From Paramyrothecium sp. XJ0827 (Eukaryota > Ascomycota > Sordariomycetes > Hypocreales > Stachybotryaceae), in NCBI GenBank assembly GCA_020881915.1, contig JAJFPB010000002.1, forward strand, positions 6,273,001 through 6,337,000: a stretch of 64,000 bases of DNA. Reading direction: 5' to 3'. The notes beneath the pieces were generated by a model. It did not search any database and was not told the DNA's origin. It saw only the letters and a program-made list of their open reading frames with translations. Shown here piece after piece: positions 33,301 to 44,308 of this stretch (its first letter is position 1; every line of letters starts with the position of its first letter). Position numbers and translations under genes: made by a program.

Positions 33301-34153
33301 CGTGTCAAGATCTGGGAAGCAACAGCGGCATGAATAAGTTGAAGAATACAAAGATTGGACAAGGCCAATCTGCTTTCGAGTTTTATATCGCGAATCATGT
33401 TAACTACTCCCAAGCAGCAATTCCAAGGATCTCGAGCGCCAGTCCGGTAAATTATTGGCCGAAGCATCGCCGCCAAAGTCTCGCCAGAGCCACAGCTCCC
33501 ATTACGCCATGTGACTCATTGCTTGTGCATCTAATGGTTTATGTCGCGGGGTTATTGTGGGGAAACGCAAGTGGAGATTGCTGTTGAAACGCTGGAACGA
33601 AGCAAGGAACATCTGCTAATCGAGGTCCTGGCATATGAACATATCTCTGGAGGTTTTGCGCTTGCGTCTCATCAACTTGTTCAACGAGATTTGGCCAATT
33701 TCTCATTCAAGTCAAACATACTATGTTGGCATCAATCTTTCACCCTGCTGCGGGTCGCCCAGCAGATACGCTGCAGTTCATATTTTTGACAAGAATGTGG
33801 GATTGTGGCCTCATTTGATCTGATGACCGAATGGTACTCAGATACCCATATTTCCCCTTTGAATAAACGCTCCCGGTTTATCATTCTGTCTTAGTACGTG
33901 TCAATCTTCTGATGTAGCGGTAGAAGTGGGAGGTAATTCTTCTTGATAAAGTAGTTATTATAATGTAACCTGAGCAAAGAGTCGGGATCGAACCGTAAAA
34001 TGGGGTATCTCGGATAGTACATGCTAGAGGCATTCGAAAGCACTATAAACGCATAGTTTGCTTATTCCTCTAATAGTCGGTAATTTGATAGGTGCAATCC
34101 CCTTGAATAACGCCAAAACAAGTATGAAATGAATAAATATTCGCTTGTGAGTA
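33301..34153. other. Intergenic region
   Basis: Short frames only. A GGATCGAACC string near 33986 resembles a tRNA T-arm but no tRNA folds around it. Confidence 0.45.
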
Positions 34154-35155
34154 CTACACGTTTGAGCGGGATGTATTGGATTGTTGTGGGTCGCCATTGG
34201 CTGGTGGTGGGATTGTTGATATATCAAGGGAATAGTGGCAACAGAGTGCTGACGAGCCAGTTGTTGTTTTTGAAATGTTTCGAATCTCTACATCTGCGGT
34301 GGCCCTTCCTGATGACTGGTTCCCAGAATCGAGTCGAGGGTTTTCCTGTGTTGGCAAATTATTGTTTGATGAGGTGCCGTTGATGGCTCCCTCGTGTCGC
34401 AACAAACGAAGCAGCCGGTTGAGGATACTAAACTCCATCTTGAGCTTGATGCTATAGACGACAGGCTTGTAGGTCGTCTGGATTTGAAAGTGTCCGGTGT
34501 ACTGCGTGACCAGGAGGCTCACGTCGAGGAGGATGGCGAATATATTGATAAAGATGAGGTGTCGGATGACGCTGCGCTCCTCGGGCCCTTTGGTCACGAA
34601 GACCCATTTGAGGCCTTGGACCGCTTCCCAGATGTAGAGCCCTGATATAATGGACTCTTGTATGCAGAATCCCGCCAGCTGGATCCGCTCGTAAATGTTG
34701 AACGAGCGGATGAAGACGGGCGACTTGTGCAGGTTGCTGCCCAAGAACAGAATCGTGACGGGAATGTGAAGGATGAAGAAGTTGGCAATAATCATGTAGA
34801 GGACCCAGCGTCCCTTTTCTTTGTAAGGAACAATGAGATGCAGACGCGAGTAGAGGACAAGGGACTGCCCCGTCACCATACCCCACCACCCGATGCAGGT
34901 TAACACCGCCAGAGGGAAGTTTGGACCAAGACCGTAGTAACGCAGCAGAACAACAATGGCATGCAGCAAGAGGCCAAGCGTTGCAATGAGCATGCTCCAA
35001 AAGTACAACCCCTTATATCGCTTGAACCGAGTGAAAAGCGAGACAAGTATCTCCATACCGTTGTAACAGGCAATGGCAAAGAACCCTGCAATGGTCATAT
35101 TGATTGCCAGGGGCGCTGAAATAGGGCCCGTTTCCCCGGCCATAATGATAACCAT
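34154..35155 (-). CDS. Fungal seven-helix-type integral membrane protein
   Basis: Single-exon gene; the ATG at 35155 gives 333 residues. In-frame codons extend to 35284, but that extension lacks the hydrophobic start and is less likely. About seven hydrophobic segments: MTIAGFFAIACYNGMEILVS, LYFWSMLIATLGLLLHAIVV, FPLAVLTCIGWWGMVTGQSL, WVLYMIIANFFILHIPVTIL, QLAGFCIQESIISGLYIW, LIFINIFAILLDVSLLVTQY and a weaker final one. The pattern YNGMEI...FTRFKRYKGLYFWS is typical of a fungus-only family (DUF7703 or PTH11-like membrane proteins); exact assignment uncertain. The tail of about 75 residues is polar, rich in Asn, Ser and Thr, and probably cytosolic. Possible sensory or receptor role; no ligand can be inferred. 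Confidence 0.75.
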   Translation of the reverse strand: MVIIMAGETGPISAPLAINMTIAGFFAIACYNGMEILVSLFTRFKRYKGLYFWSMLIATLGLLLHAIVVLLRYYGLGPNFPLAVLTCIGWWGMVTGQSLVLYSRLHLIVPYKEKGRWVLYMIIANFFILHIPVTILFLGSNLHKSPVFIRSFNIYERIQLAGFCIQESIISGLYIWEAVQGLKWVFVTKGPEERSVIRHLIFINIFAILLDVSLLVTQYTGHFQIQTTYKPVVYSIKLKMEFSILNRLLRLLRHEGAINGTSSNNNLPTQENPRLDSGNQSSGRATADVEIRNISKTTTGSSALCCHYSLDISTIPPPANGDPQQSNTSRSNV

Positions 35156-36426
35156 GCCGTGGCAAGGGCAGCGCGAGCCAGGTTCACATGGTGACCAGCT
35201 GTGAAAGAGCTGATCCAAGGTCGGCAGGAGAAGACGGAGCGCGACGGTGAGGGACGGCCATAATATTCTTTCGGCTCGTGACACTTGGCAACTCTAAATC
35301 GAGCCGCTGGACGCTAGTCCGCCCGAGGGCGTGGTTGGGTGACATGGTGGAAAGCCAAGTGCGGTGGCTGGCGAACCCTTGCTCAGTATTTGTTGAGCGC
35401 AGTGCGCCAAGTGCCGAGATCTAGTCTCTTACTGTAACAGCCTCAATCACTCATTCTCGGGAGGTCTTTTTCATCTCTCGGTATTCCTGAAAGTTCTCTC
35501 GAGAGGACGCGGTGGCTCTACATCAAAGCAACCCAAGAGTTCAGCAAGGAACTAACCCCCTATACCGCGAATTAAGGGAACGGCGGCCAACACCTGCTCA
35601 GATGCAAACGAGGGATTACGAGTCTCATCACTTGGACAAGGTGTGGACCGATCTGACAGGATTTATTAATGCTCTTTCCAAGTCAAGGTACGACTACATC
35701 TGTACGCTGGGCACTTGTTTTGACCGTCATGAGCATCCCGGATCGATACCGGTTCTCCTGCCTAGCTTCGGGTACTAATATGGCAACAACGGCTCATTTA
35801 CGCGGTGACGGAATTTTGTCGACTGTGTGCTACGAATCGTCGGGGCTAAAACAGCCTCGGGGGGTCTAGAAGAGCCCTAGTGACGCCAGTGTCCAAAATG
35901 GTTAAGCTAAAGCTGCGCCTGATTCATGGCGACGGAGAATCTCGCGGGTTGATTGGCTGACAGAGCGCCACATTCAAAGTCTGAGCCTTGGAGCAGGGAT
36001 TGGGTAATGGGACTGAGCCTTGGAACAGGGATGGGGTAACGGGACAGATACCATCGTCATTTCCACGTACCGCAATGTTAAGTTTAGCTAGGCCAAAGCC
36101 GAACTCCCGGGGCCTAGTCTTTTCTGCTTTCAAAGCCATTGTCACTTTAGCATTGGCTTCCGTACTCCGTACGTGAAGATGCTTTAGTTGATTTAAATCC
36201 CGAGCATTGCCCTGCTCTAAAGCTAACAAATATCTTAATAGTAGGCTTGGAAAGTCTAACAAAGTGACGTTATGAACGCCTAGGAACAGTTTCCCTGCAG
36301 TAGAACCTGCATGAATGCCTAGACGCGAGTGCACTATTCCATTTCTGTAGTATGTAAATTCAAGCCTGGAGAACTTCAGAGGTAATTGCGTCTCGTTCAA
36401 TTACTCCACCTTATTTGCAGTGCGAA
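35156..36426. other. Intergenic region with weak frames
   Basis: An 88-codon plus-strand frame (35512-35778, QTRDYESHHLDKVWTDLTGF) and a 158-codon minus-strand frame (36400-35924) have no recognisable domain. A 32-bp tandem duplication lies at 35981-36044. Confidence 0.35.
35981..36044. repeat. Two-copy 32-bp tandem repeat
   Basis: 35981-36012 and 36013-36044 both begin CTGAGCCTTGGA and differ at three positions. Confidence 0.85.
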
Positions 36427-37823
36427 TCAAAGCACGTTGTCTCGTACATATCGATAAGCTCCCTCCGAACAGAAAGTAAACAGTAGCAGGCCTGTAGTAA
36501 AGGGCAATGCAGTGGCGAGGAATTGTTGGAGTGGGACTAGGCCGCCGTCGGTGAAGATGCTCAAATTCGCCCCGTAAAGGGTTGCAACAAAGGTTAATGA
36601 TAGAAGCGAGGTTGAGCTGACAGCAATCTGACTCAGTCTGCTCTCTATATTCTCGGCGTGCTTCTTATGTCCAGGATTCAGCAGCCGATTTGTCCATCGT
36701 TCGAGGTGATCCAAATCGGCTCTGACCATGTCATGACACTGGAACTCTTGAGGAGGGTTAGGAGGCTCCTGATCTGAAGCCTGAGATTGAGATTGCTCAG
36801 AGCCCCAAGCGTACTTGGCAGTATAGAAAATATCTTCTGCTGTTTGACGAAGGCTTTCGATACCAGCAAACGCGATGTCTCTGACAGCAGCAGTGTTCCT
36901 TCGCTTTGAACTGTGACCTACACTGTCGCTTATCATACCCGTCCATAGGCATATTGCGAGGTGGACAGGTAGATAGCACAATTGCAGAGCTCGGTCTCTA
37001 CCATCAGGATACTTGGCTGCCATAGCTCTCGAGGCCCTGGTCATTGCTTCCAGAATGGTCTTAGGAGGACTTCCGACTCCACCGCCATCCACAGCCCACC
37101 TGCCTGGCCCTGAATACAACCAGTCTTGAATCGCGCTCTGGCCAAGGTTGTAGGTTGACATGAGGAACAGAACTGCCGAACATCAATACAAACCTTCTCA
37201 AGTTGGCTGTAAGCTCTTAGTCACTCACCTGGACGCTTCGATCTACCCACTGCCACGGACATGGAACTAGAAGCTCCTTGTCCGTATTGAGGCGGGAGTG
37301 TTACCGTGTAATGTCCCCTCGCTAGAACGTTCGAGGGCCTCGTCCATTCCGGACGCCGCTCAGCTTGACGACTGTGCATAACCCAAAAGTAAGAATCTAT
37401 ACCGAGGCGAGACTCAAGCAAGCGCTTTGTCTGTTCTGTGAGTGATTCATCCGCCAATAGATAAAGGAACCGACTATCGCTTCCAAACTTGCTCTCATCT
37501 GACATGGTTTGTATTAGATCAGATTCAGAAGTTATGTGGCTAATGGTCAAGGAGGAAAGATCAATGACGACAATTGCCATAGGCCTCGTCGGTGCTGGAG
37601 CTGAGCTTGCAGAAAACTGATGAGCGGAAGACCGGGCCTGCCCATGCGTCGATTGCCTTTGAGAGTAAGTATCTGTATGATGAGGAGGATACGTTGGCCT
37701 CGCGCTGCTCCATTCTGACCCTGTAGGCCCATAGCTAGTTTGTCTTGACTGATCGCGTCTTGATGTTGCAAGTGCACCAGCCATTTGTGCAGACGTATCC
37801 GATTCCATGAATAAGGAAGCCAT
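36427..37823 (-). CDS. CorA-like membrane protein
   Basis: Two exons: 37823-37229 and 37172-36427, intron 37173-37228 (56 bp, GTGAGT..GGCAG), in frame, 446 residues. The N-terminal part is Ser/Gln-rich and disordered. Residues about 90-165 contain SRFLYLLADESLTEQTKRLL and SRLGIDSYFWVMH, as in fungal CorA-like proteins. The C-terminus has a helical segment (HAENIESRLSQIAVSSTS) followed by two membrane spans (LTFVATLYGANLSIF and FLATALPFTTGLLLFTF). The YGAN at the end of the first span sits where CorA magnesium channels have YGMN, so the selectivity motif is altered. Possibly a divergent ion transporter or a regulatory relative. An AAG acceptor-like site just before the ATG leaves room for an upstream exon. 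Confidence 0.65.
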
Positions 37824-38283
37824 CCCTATAGTATTACTTGTCAAACGCTGTTAGTTGACGACAATATCCTGGGAATGCGGGATTTTAATGGAGTGAATGG
37901 AGGTGCTGGCGTCAGGCTCCAATGTGCCAATTTGTCCTCGGTGTGCTGAAGGTCTATAATGCTCATTTGAGTGAATATCACTCCAGACAGAACAGGCGGT
38001 AGATAAGCGTTTCACCAACTGATGTGAAAACACTGGGCGCATGTTATATTTGAGAGGTTTGACGAAGAGCAAGATTTCCCTGTGCTGTTTGTTTGGGGTG
38101 CCTGTCATCTATCAGCCGCAGAAAGCGACCAATCACGAAAGTCTCCGATATTAGATGGCCCAGCCACGTTATAAAAGCATACCTGGAAGAACGCCTCACG
38201 TATATGCAGCCACGGTAAGGTATAATCCTGCTATTAAACCTCGTAATTCTGGAGCGCATTTACTTACGTTATTTTTGTAATAT

Positions 38284-38628
38284 CTAGGGATGAACGCCTT
38301 CATCTACATGGTTGCTGCCAGGCTTATATACTATACCCACCCGAAACGCAAAGTCTGGAATATTCCGGCAGCCACATGGGCCAAAGCCTTTGTTGGGCTC
38401 GACATTGTATGCTTTCTCGGCTAGGGAGGCGGTAGCGCACTCATGCAAAAGGCCAGCAATAAGGGGAAGAGCATCGAACTTGGCCGTGGTATCTATATTG
38501 GCGGATACATCGCAAAACTCTGCTTCATGGCTCTTTGCCGTTTCTATGATCTTCTTCCATCGCGGCGTCAAGCAGTCCGGAAGTAAAGCCGACCGAGCCC
38601 GTATCATTATATGTCTGGAAATTGCCAT
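38284..38628 (-). CDS. Hypothetical protein or upstream exon
   Basis: A 114-codon open frame with coding-like composition (LTPRWKKIIETAKSHEAEFC ... FAFRVGIVYKPGSNHVDEGV). No domain recognised. It lies upstream of the CorA-like gene on the same strand, with AT-rich possible introns between (38108-37851 and 38259-38044 contain further frames), so it may be a 5' exon of that gene or a separate small gene. Confidence 0.35.
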   Translation of the reverse strand: MAISRHIMIRARSALLPDCLTPRWKKIIETAKSHEAEFCDVSANIDTTAKFDALPLIAGLLHECATASLAEKAYNVEPNKGFGPCGCRNIPDFAFRVGIVYKPGSNHVDEGVHP

Positions 38629-38971
38629 TTTCCTACCAGAATGCTGATTGGCTATGAGGACTCCATGCTAAAAAGGAATTGTACCCCTGTTCAAAAAGAG
38701 AACTCTACCCCCTCTACAGAGATACTTTGGGGCGCAAAAAAGGAACTCGAGTGGGAAAAGGTATTGACTAGTAAGGTCTAATGTGCTCGCTAAATATATA
38801 CTGCTTCAGCGGGAAGCCGAGGACCTACTGTAGAGGCCAGGGTAGGGTAATATCGCAAGCTGTAAAGAGTCTCGATCACGAGCCGGCAGGACGTGCAGTG
38901 GAGAGGCTTCGAAGGGGGGCGGACCGCAGGACCCAGTTCTTAAACATATGCGCCCGGCACAAGCACAAGGC
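38629..38971. other. Spacer
   Basis: No gene supported; all long frames here owe their length to the adjoining minisatellite. Confidence 0.5.
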
Positions 38972-39236
38972 CGTCGTTGTCGTCGTTGTCGTCGTTGTCG
39001 TCGTTGTCGTCGTTGTCGTCGTTGTCGTCGTTGTCGTCGTTGTCGTCGTTGTCGTCGTTGTCGTCGTTGTCGTCGTTGTCGTCGTTGTCGTCGTTGTCGT
39101 CGTTGTCGTCGTTGTCGTCGTTGTCGTCGTTGTCGTCGTTGTCGTCGTTGTCGTCGTTGTCGTCGTTGTCGTCGTTGTCGTCGTTGTCGTCGTTGTCGTC
39201 GTTGTCGTCGTTGTCGTCGTTGTCGTCGTTGTCGTC
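38972..39236. repeat. 9-bp minisatellite (CGTCGTTGT)n
   Basis: About 29 nearly perfect head-to-tail copies of a 9-bp unit, with one change near 39235. As the unit is a multiple of three and contains no stop in any frame, all six frames stay open (poly-Val, Ser-Ser-Leu, Arg-Arg-Cys; reverse poly-Thr, Arg-Arg-Gln, Asn-Asp-Asp). The resulting long frames are not genes by any other sign. Confidence 0.97.
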
Positions 39237-39473
39237 TTCGTCGCTTTGGCGGATTCACTGGACAAACTCATCGGTAATATTGGCTGGGCAAATTAATATA
39301 GAAAGGAACGGCCACGCTGGCTCTTTACTCTACAGAACAATACAAAAGAAGCGTGTGTCAAGTGCGGGGCGTGATAACGTAGGGTTCCAGAGGGCGCAAC
39401 GGTCCTCTGGGCCTCGACGAGCATAAAAACCGAGCCCGGCCTCTTGGTCCAGTCTAGAAAGAGGGTCCGCCAC
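39237..39473. other. Spacer
   Basis: Between the minisatellite and the stop codon of the 320-aa gene; nothing seen. Confidence 0.5.
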
Positions 39474-40546
39474 TTAGTCCCAGTTATCCACCTTTTTGTA
39501 CGACTTGAACTCGGTGGAGACCTCGCGTCTGGCCACCGTGTTGCGCTTCGTCACCTTCTTTTGGGCGTCGTCAATCTCCATGCAGCCGTCGATCTTCTCA
39601 GTCGTGCAGAGCGGCGTCAGCGTCTTGGTCTCCATGTCGCAAAAGTAGCCGTCGCTGCCCACAAAGTCGGGGCCCCACGAGGTGGCCGAGTTGCACAGGT
39701 TGGACGACTTGTGGCTCGTAATGTTGGACACGACCAGCTTCTCCTGCATCCAAGCCGGCCGTCGGCGAGGCGCGCGCTTGCTGGGCTTGCTGGGCTTGCT
39801 GGGCTTGGCTGGAACGACGCTGGTGAGCTTGGGGTCCTGGCCGGCGGGCCGAAGTAGGAAACGTACCGTTGATGGGTCCGGGGTCCTCGCCCCAGACAGT
39901 CGAGTCGCAAGCCAGCTCCTGCTCGGCCGTTTCCGTGACATTCTCTCCATAGGCCTGGGTGTTAAACTTGAGGGCAGCACTGGGGACGCCTTCGGTGTGA
40001 TCGCCGTCGAGCCAGGTGCACTTGGGGATGTATTCCTCGCCCGTCTCCTTGTTCCTGCCGGCTCTCTGGTTCTGCTCGTACCAGTTCTGGCCGCAGGAGT
40101 AGCCAATGTCGCCGGTCCAGGCACCCCCATCCCTCATGTCGAACATCTTGGTCACAATCCAGGCGATGCAGACCGCATCATTGTCAATGGCGACACCAAC
40201 ATACTCGGCCTGGGCGCCGGCCGAGGTTTGGCCCACTGTGATTTCTTGATAGTCGCCATTGTCCAGGTGTAACCCGTCTCCTTCGCCCAGGTAGAGGTTT
40301 TCTACGTCCCAGGCGTACACGGCCTTTACGTCTCCGGCCTGCGAGAGTCAGCGCGGCTCGGCCGGCGCGAGCATCATGACAAGAACGTACCATGTTTTCG
40401 TTCTCTGAGTTTCTTCCCGCCTTGATGCCAACGACGACACCCGAATCGGGGGCCTCTTCCGGTATCAGATTCGAAAAGAAGTCAACAATGCCCAGGACGC
40501 CCGAGACCAGGCCGATGGCGTCAACTGCTGCGGCTACTCCAGACAT
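39474..40546 (-). CDS. Conserved-looking protein of unknown function, three exons
   Basis: Exons 40546-40391, 40338-39867 and 39808-39474; introns of 52 and 58 bp (GTACGT donors). Frame is kept at both junctions, total 320 residues. The start MSGVAAAVDAIGLVSGVLGI is a mildly hydrophobic helix, not a classical signal peptide. The middle reads VKAVYAWDVENLYLGEGDGL, YVGVAIDNDAVCIAWIVTKM, DGGAWTGDIGYSCGQNWYEQ and PKCTWLDGDHTEGVPSAALK: a compact, Trp- and Gly-rich beta domain with paired Cys. After intron 2 comes a Lys/Pro/Ser linker and SSNLCNSATSWGPDFVGSDG with YFCDMETKTLTPLC, again with Cys pairs. High GC at third positions distinguishes it from its surroundings. I do not recognise the family; a secreted or cell-surface role is possible. 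Confidence 0.65.
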
Positions 40547-40746
40547 TGTCACGATAGTCGGGAAGACGAGGTTTTTTATGAGGTGTTTACGTTGTTGAGT
40601 ATTGATTGTTGATTGTACTGTAAAACTGTCTGAGTAGGGAAGAAAAGACGTCTTTAGGCTGAAGAGGCCGTATCTCTTATAGGCTTGTCTGAACAATTAA
40701 ATCGAAGCATCTCAGCCTTGAGTAGGCTGCCTGTTCGCAGCCGCCG

Positions 40747-40820
40747 AATCCTGGTAGCCCAAATTGGCATTTCTGCGCACATGAATCCTGGTAATCAATA
40801 TTGGCATTTCTGCGCGCATC
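40747..40820. repeat. Two-copy 37-bp tandem repeat
   Basis: 40747-40783 and 40784-40820 share AATCCTGGTA and TTGGCATTTCTGCGC blocks in the same order with a few mismatches. Confidence 0.8.
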
Positions 40821-41442
40821 AGTCAGTGTGCGCCTCTTACGGAACACAGGCTACCTTGGCGATCTCGGGCAACAACCAACAATGGAGATCATTTGTATCA
40901 GAGAGGTCGTAGAGCTTTCGGCTGCTCCCACATTTCTCTCCGAAGGATGGGTTTGTGGGTTGTTTGCGCGTAGCAGGCTATTTGGTCCCAGTACGATCAC
41001 AACGTCATATATGGTGGTAAGACGGGTGCAAACCCTGCACAACCAACAGAAATGACGTAGCAAACCCCAACACGAGAGCTTACAGCGTCCGTAAACCAAC
41101 AGCCTCGCCCTTCATGCTTCTTCAAGTCCTGCGCATCAGTTATCCATCGGCACAGTTTTACGGGCTGAGCCACGGTCGTTGCTACTCCATCCTTCGACAG
41201 GGGAAATGACTTCATTTGGCTCTTAAAATAAGCTTCCTCAAGCAATTACCGCATGTACGAGTTGAAAATAGTGTCTTCTGCGACTCTGGCGCGGGAACAG
41301 ACGTCCGCTCTGTGCATGGATGTGTGTCATGATGGATGTGCCAGCGGTGACGCATGGTCGCGAGTAATTACGGAGGTGCTGGTCTTGACGCGTACGACGA
41401 AGGGTTTGTAGACGGCTTCTTCGAAGAGACACAGCTTTGGAA

Positions 41443-41453
41443 ATTTATATAAA
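41443..41453 (+). promoter_or_regulatory. Probable TATA box of the small secreted protein gene
   Basis: TTTATATAAA about 120 bp before the ATG at 41574. The leader between them carries imperfect tandem CACAATCACATC/ CACAGTCACATC-type repeats. Confidence 0.5.
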
Positions 41454-41573
41454 CTCCAAAGAGACCTAGGGTCTCGAGCCTACCTTACAATCACATCCAC
41501 AGTCACATCCACAACCACAACTACAACCAGACTCCACACAAAGAATCACTTTTCTCTTTTCAATACCATCACC

Positions 41574-41931
41574 ATGAAGGCCCAATACTCCATCATTCTT
41601 GCTTTACTTGCCGCTGCCGTGGTAGCAGCTCCTGAGCGGCCCGGCCAAGTAACCCGCCGTCAATTCAATGACCTCCCCAACTGCGAAAGCGGAATCGACG
41701 GTCCCGACACCGGCATCGAAAGTACGCACACATGGCAGTCCTGCCCTTGGCGGGCTGCGTTCAACTTCTCCTGCTAACAAGCGTCTAGGCAGTTGCGACG
41801 AGGGCTGTGTCATGGTCGAGGATGCCGACAACGACTACAAAGGCCAGAACTGCTTGGGTTACTGCGAGTCCATCCCGCCCACCAACCCCATCGGTGGATC
41901 TTGGAGAAATGTCTGCGCTGGCTCTGAGTGA
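41574..41931 (+). CDS. Small secreted cysteine-rich protein (effector-like)
   Basis: Two exons: 41574-41721 and 41789-41931; intron of 67 bp (GTACGC ... CTAAC ... CTAG). The spliced product has 96 residues. Signal peptide at residues 1-19 ending VVAA, then a Kex2-type dibasic site (TRRQ, about residues 28-31). The mature part has six Cys: LPNC, SSCDEGC, QNCLGYC and NVC, suggesting three disulfides. It is acidic, Asp/Glu-rich. These are the usual traits of fungal secreted effectors or small antimicrobial-like proteins; no named family recognised. It lies about 1.5 kb from the transposon block. Confidence 0.8.
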
Positions 41932-42556
41932 TAAATGGCGGCAGCCATGATGATTGTGTATCTGTGTTTTGTTTGGTGTCTTGTGGAGCAAGGCACAGCG
42001 ACTGTACTTTATTTTCCTTTAGCCCTGTAACTGGTAGAAACCCGCTCTTTCGAAATGCACCAGACTCCTAAAAAGTCTCCCAGGAGATTTCCCAAAAGGT
42101 CTCTAAAGATCCCCAAGAGGCTATAAAAAGCTTGTCCTTGAACTACAAGATAAAAATGAACGCCGTCTGCGTTGATCAGGCCTGCTCTCCCTCTTCATGC
42201 AGGTACGGCATGTGGGAATGACGTCCCAAGGCGACTCTGCGTTGTTTCAGCCTTGGGGCCGAAGTGTGGGGTAGACTCTTTTGTTGGTTGAACGGTGGCA
42301 ATGATCGCCTCGTGCTGACTGTATTCCGTGGTTATTAATAACCTATGCCGCCCAACCCAAGCGGCGGACTGTCTGTGTAGCCACCCCCGGCCAGCGGTGG
42401 TGCAGATGATCACACACTACTGACTATGACGTAGCGCATCGCAAGGAAAAATCCTGTCGGTAGCATTGTATTTAAGTCTTGGCCGGTCCTGCCGTCCTGT
42501 AAAATCATTGTCTTGTGCTATTCATCCTCACATCATATGCTTCCTCTCCAAACACC
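41932..42556. other. Intergenic region
   Basis: 3' flank of the small secreted protein and promoter of the GPI-type protein; a TATTTAAG near 42468 may be its TATA element. No gene seen. Confidence 0.5.
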
Positions 42557-43313
42557 ATGGCTTTCAAGGCTCTTGTCTTCTCTTGTCTGGCTGTCTCGTC
42601 AGCCTATGCGCAGATTAAACTTGGGTAAGAAAAATCATCGTATCAACCAACTGGTCCGAAGCAGTTGCTGACATACACTCAGAGAGGGCAACCTTACCGT
42701 TAGCTTCTTCCCGGACAGCCAAGATCCGGCCTGTGGTCAAGAGCCTTTAAGCGGGCTCGTCCTCACAACATCAAGCATCCCCACATCCTTCACATGCTTC
42801 AACATCGCCGATCTCTTCACCACAAACAGCAGTACAGGGTTCCAGAACGCCACGCGGACCTACCGCAACACCCAAGACGGCAGCATCATAGAGACCAATG
42901 GAGTGCACTGGCTCATACAGAACCGAGATGACTTCAGTCAGCAGGCAAATTATTCGCGAGTGTGGTACGAGCAGGTCGACCCCACGGGGGCCAAGCCTGG
43001 TGAGAACGGGGATTTTGTGCTCTACGTCTATGCGTTCGAGGGCTGCGAGCAAAGGGATCCGGATCACAAGGCAGAGCCAGAGGAAATGCCCTGGTTTGAG
43101 AACAGTTGCCAGACAGAAGCCGGAGGCCAGTGCCAGACTGTCCCCTACTCAATCAAGAGTTTCGGAATTAACCGGGCAGAGGAATACAATTCCGGTCACG
43201 GCAAATGCAGCACATGGGCCTTCCTGGGCGATGAGAGTGCCGCGGGTTTGACACGCTCTGTCTCACGATTGATTATGGGATTGGCAGGCTTCTTGGTAAT
43301 TTTATTAACCTAA
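42557..43313 (+). CDS. Secreted, probably GPI-anchored Cys-containing protein
   Basis: Two exons: 42557-42624 and 42683-43313, intron 42625-42682 (58 bp, GTAAGA..CTCAG), in frame, 232 residues. Signal peptide at residues 1-19 (FKALVFSCLAVSSAYA). The mature domain has N-glycosylation sites (NLT, NSS, NAT, NYS) and Cys in PACGQ, FTCFN, EGCEQ, NSCQT, GQCQT and GKCST. The C-terminus is a hydrophobic tail (SRLIMGLAGFLVILLT) after a small-residue stretch (ESAAG), the usual layout for GPI anchoring at the plasma membrane or wall. No catalytic motif seen and the family is not recognised. It is the last gene before the transposon block; the block starts about 130 bp after its stop codon. Confidence 0.78.
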
Positions 43314-43440
43314 ACTATTACAAATTCATTATTAGCCAAGAACTGATCATCTCGGTGCTTTAAGTCCTCGCCATGCTAGTAAATAAAACCATTTACTAAT
43401 GTAATACCTCCGGCGAGTTCTTATTACTATGCTTATTTAG

Positions 43441-43764
43441 TGTAATAACTGGGTCTAGACCTAAGTATAGGGTAGGTAGTTTTGTAGTTTATTATTTAAT
43501 ATATAGAATGGGATTCCCTCTTAAAGTAATAGATTACTTATTACTAGTTTATAAGACTTCTTCTCTAGAAGCTAATTAAAGGATATCTTGGGGACTATAT
43601 ATTATTAATAGCTAATAGATTCTAGTTAAGATATAGAACCTCCTATCTATATATGTAATTTCTTTTCCTAGAGTACGTAGGAGGGTACTCTCTAGATTAT
43701 AGTATATAATGCTCCTAGGAGTATTATAGAAGGGAATCTCTTCTAGTAGTACTTCTATACTTCT
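43441..43764 (-). repeat. Solo LTR 'C', first part
   Basis: Starts TGTAATAACTGGG at a sharp boundary with normal-composition DNA. It is the reverse-orientation relative of the B-element LTR: 43540-43764 is the reverse complement of 44050-44240 with RIP-type differences. It is interrupted at 43764 by element B and resumes at 61534; together about 593 bp. Confidence 0.75.
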
Positions 43765-44308
43765 TGTCACAACCCGACCCAAACATCATAACTAAGCCAT
43801 AGAATATCACATAATATAATACGTAAATGCCGTACCAGCCTTGTGCTACTAGCCTTAGGATAAGCTAGCCCCTGCGCTACTAGTATAACCCACAGGCTAG
43901 CCCCAATATACTAGCCTAAATTAGATACTAGTATAAAAGAAGGGCCAGAAATAAGAGGCTAGAAATAAAAGAATAGAAATAGGAAAAATATCTAACAAGG
44001 ATAGGGACCTATAGGGAAGAAGATTCCTATAAATAAGGCTAGGAGCATAGAAGTACTACTAGAAGGGATTACCTTTTATAATACTTCTAGGAGTATTATA
44101 TATTATAATCTAAGGAGCGCTCTTCTATGTACTCTAGGAAAAGGGAACTATATATATAAATAGGAGGTTCTATATATTATATCTAGATTAGAATCTACTA
44201 GCTATTAATAATATATAGTCCCTAAGATAACCTTTATTATACTATTCTCTTATAGATTAGTAATAACCTCTTATATACTTTAGATACTTCCCTATTATTC
44301 TATCTAAG
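43765..44308 (+). repeat. 5' LTR of element B, left part
   Basis: First 544 bp of the 613-bp LTR, aligned with 60916-61462. The least RIP-mutated end of the element, still keeping TGTCACAACCCG. Confidence 0.85.

Larger units (their letters stand above)
40547..41573. other. Intergenic region between divergent genes
   Basis: Contains a 37-bp two-copy tandem repeat (40747-40820) and the promoter of the small secreted protein. No other gene supported. Confidence 0.5.

Noticed and set aside
33975..34000. tRNA T-arm-like string GGATCGAACC
   Set aside because: No acceptor stem, D-arm or anticodon arm can be laid out around it on either strand.
38781..39426. Long open frames of 109-171 codons across the minisatellite on both strands
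   Set aside because: Their length comes only from the 9-bp repeat, which lacks stops in all frames; flanks carry no domain, splice or start signals.
39474..40320. Minus-strand reading through to 39598 as a 240-aa protein, and overlapping plus-strand frames
   Set aside because: The three-exon model keeps frame through two GTACGT introns and reaches a coherent C-terminus; the alternatives are GC-rich shadow frames.
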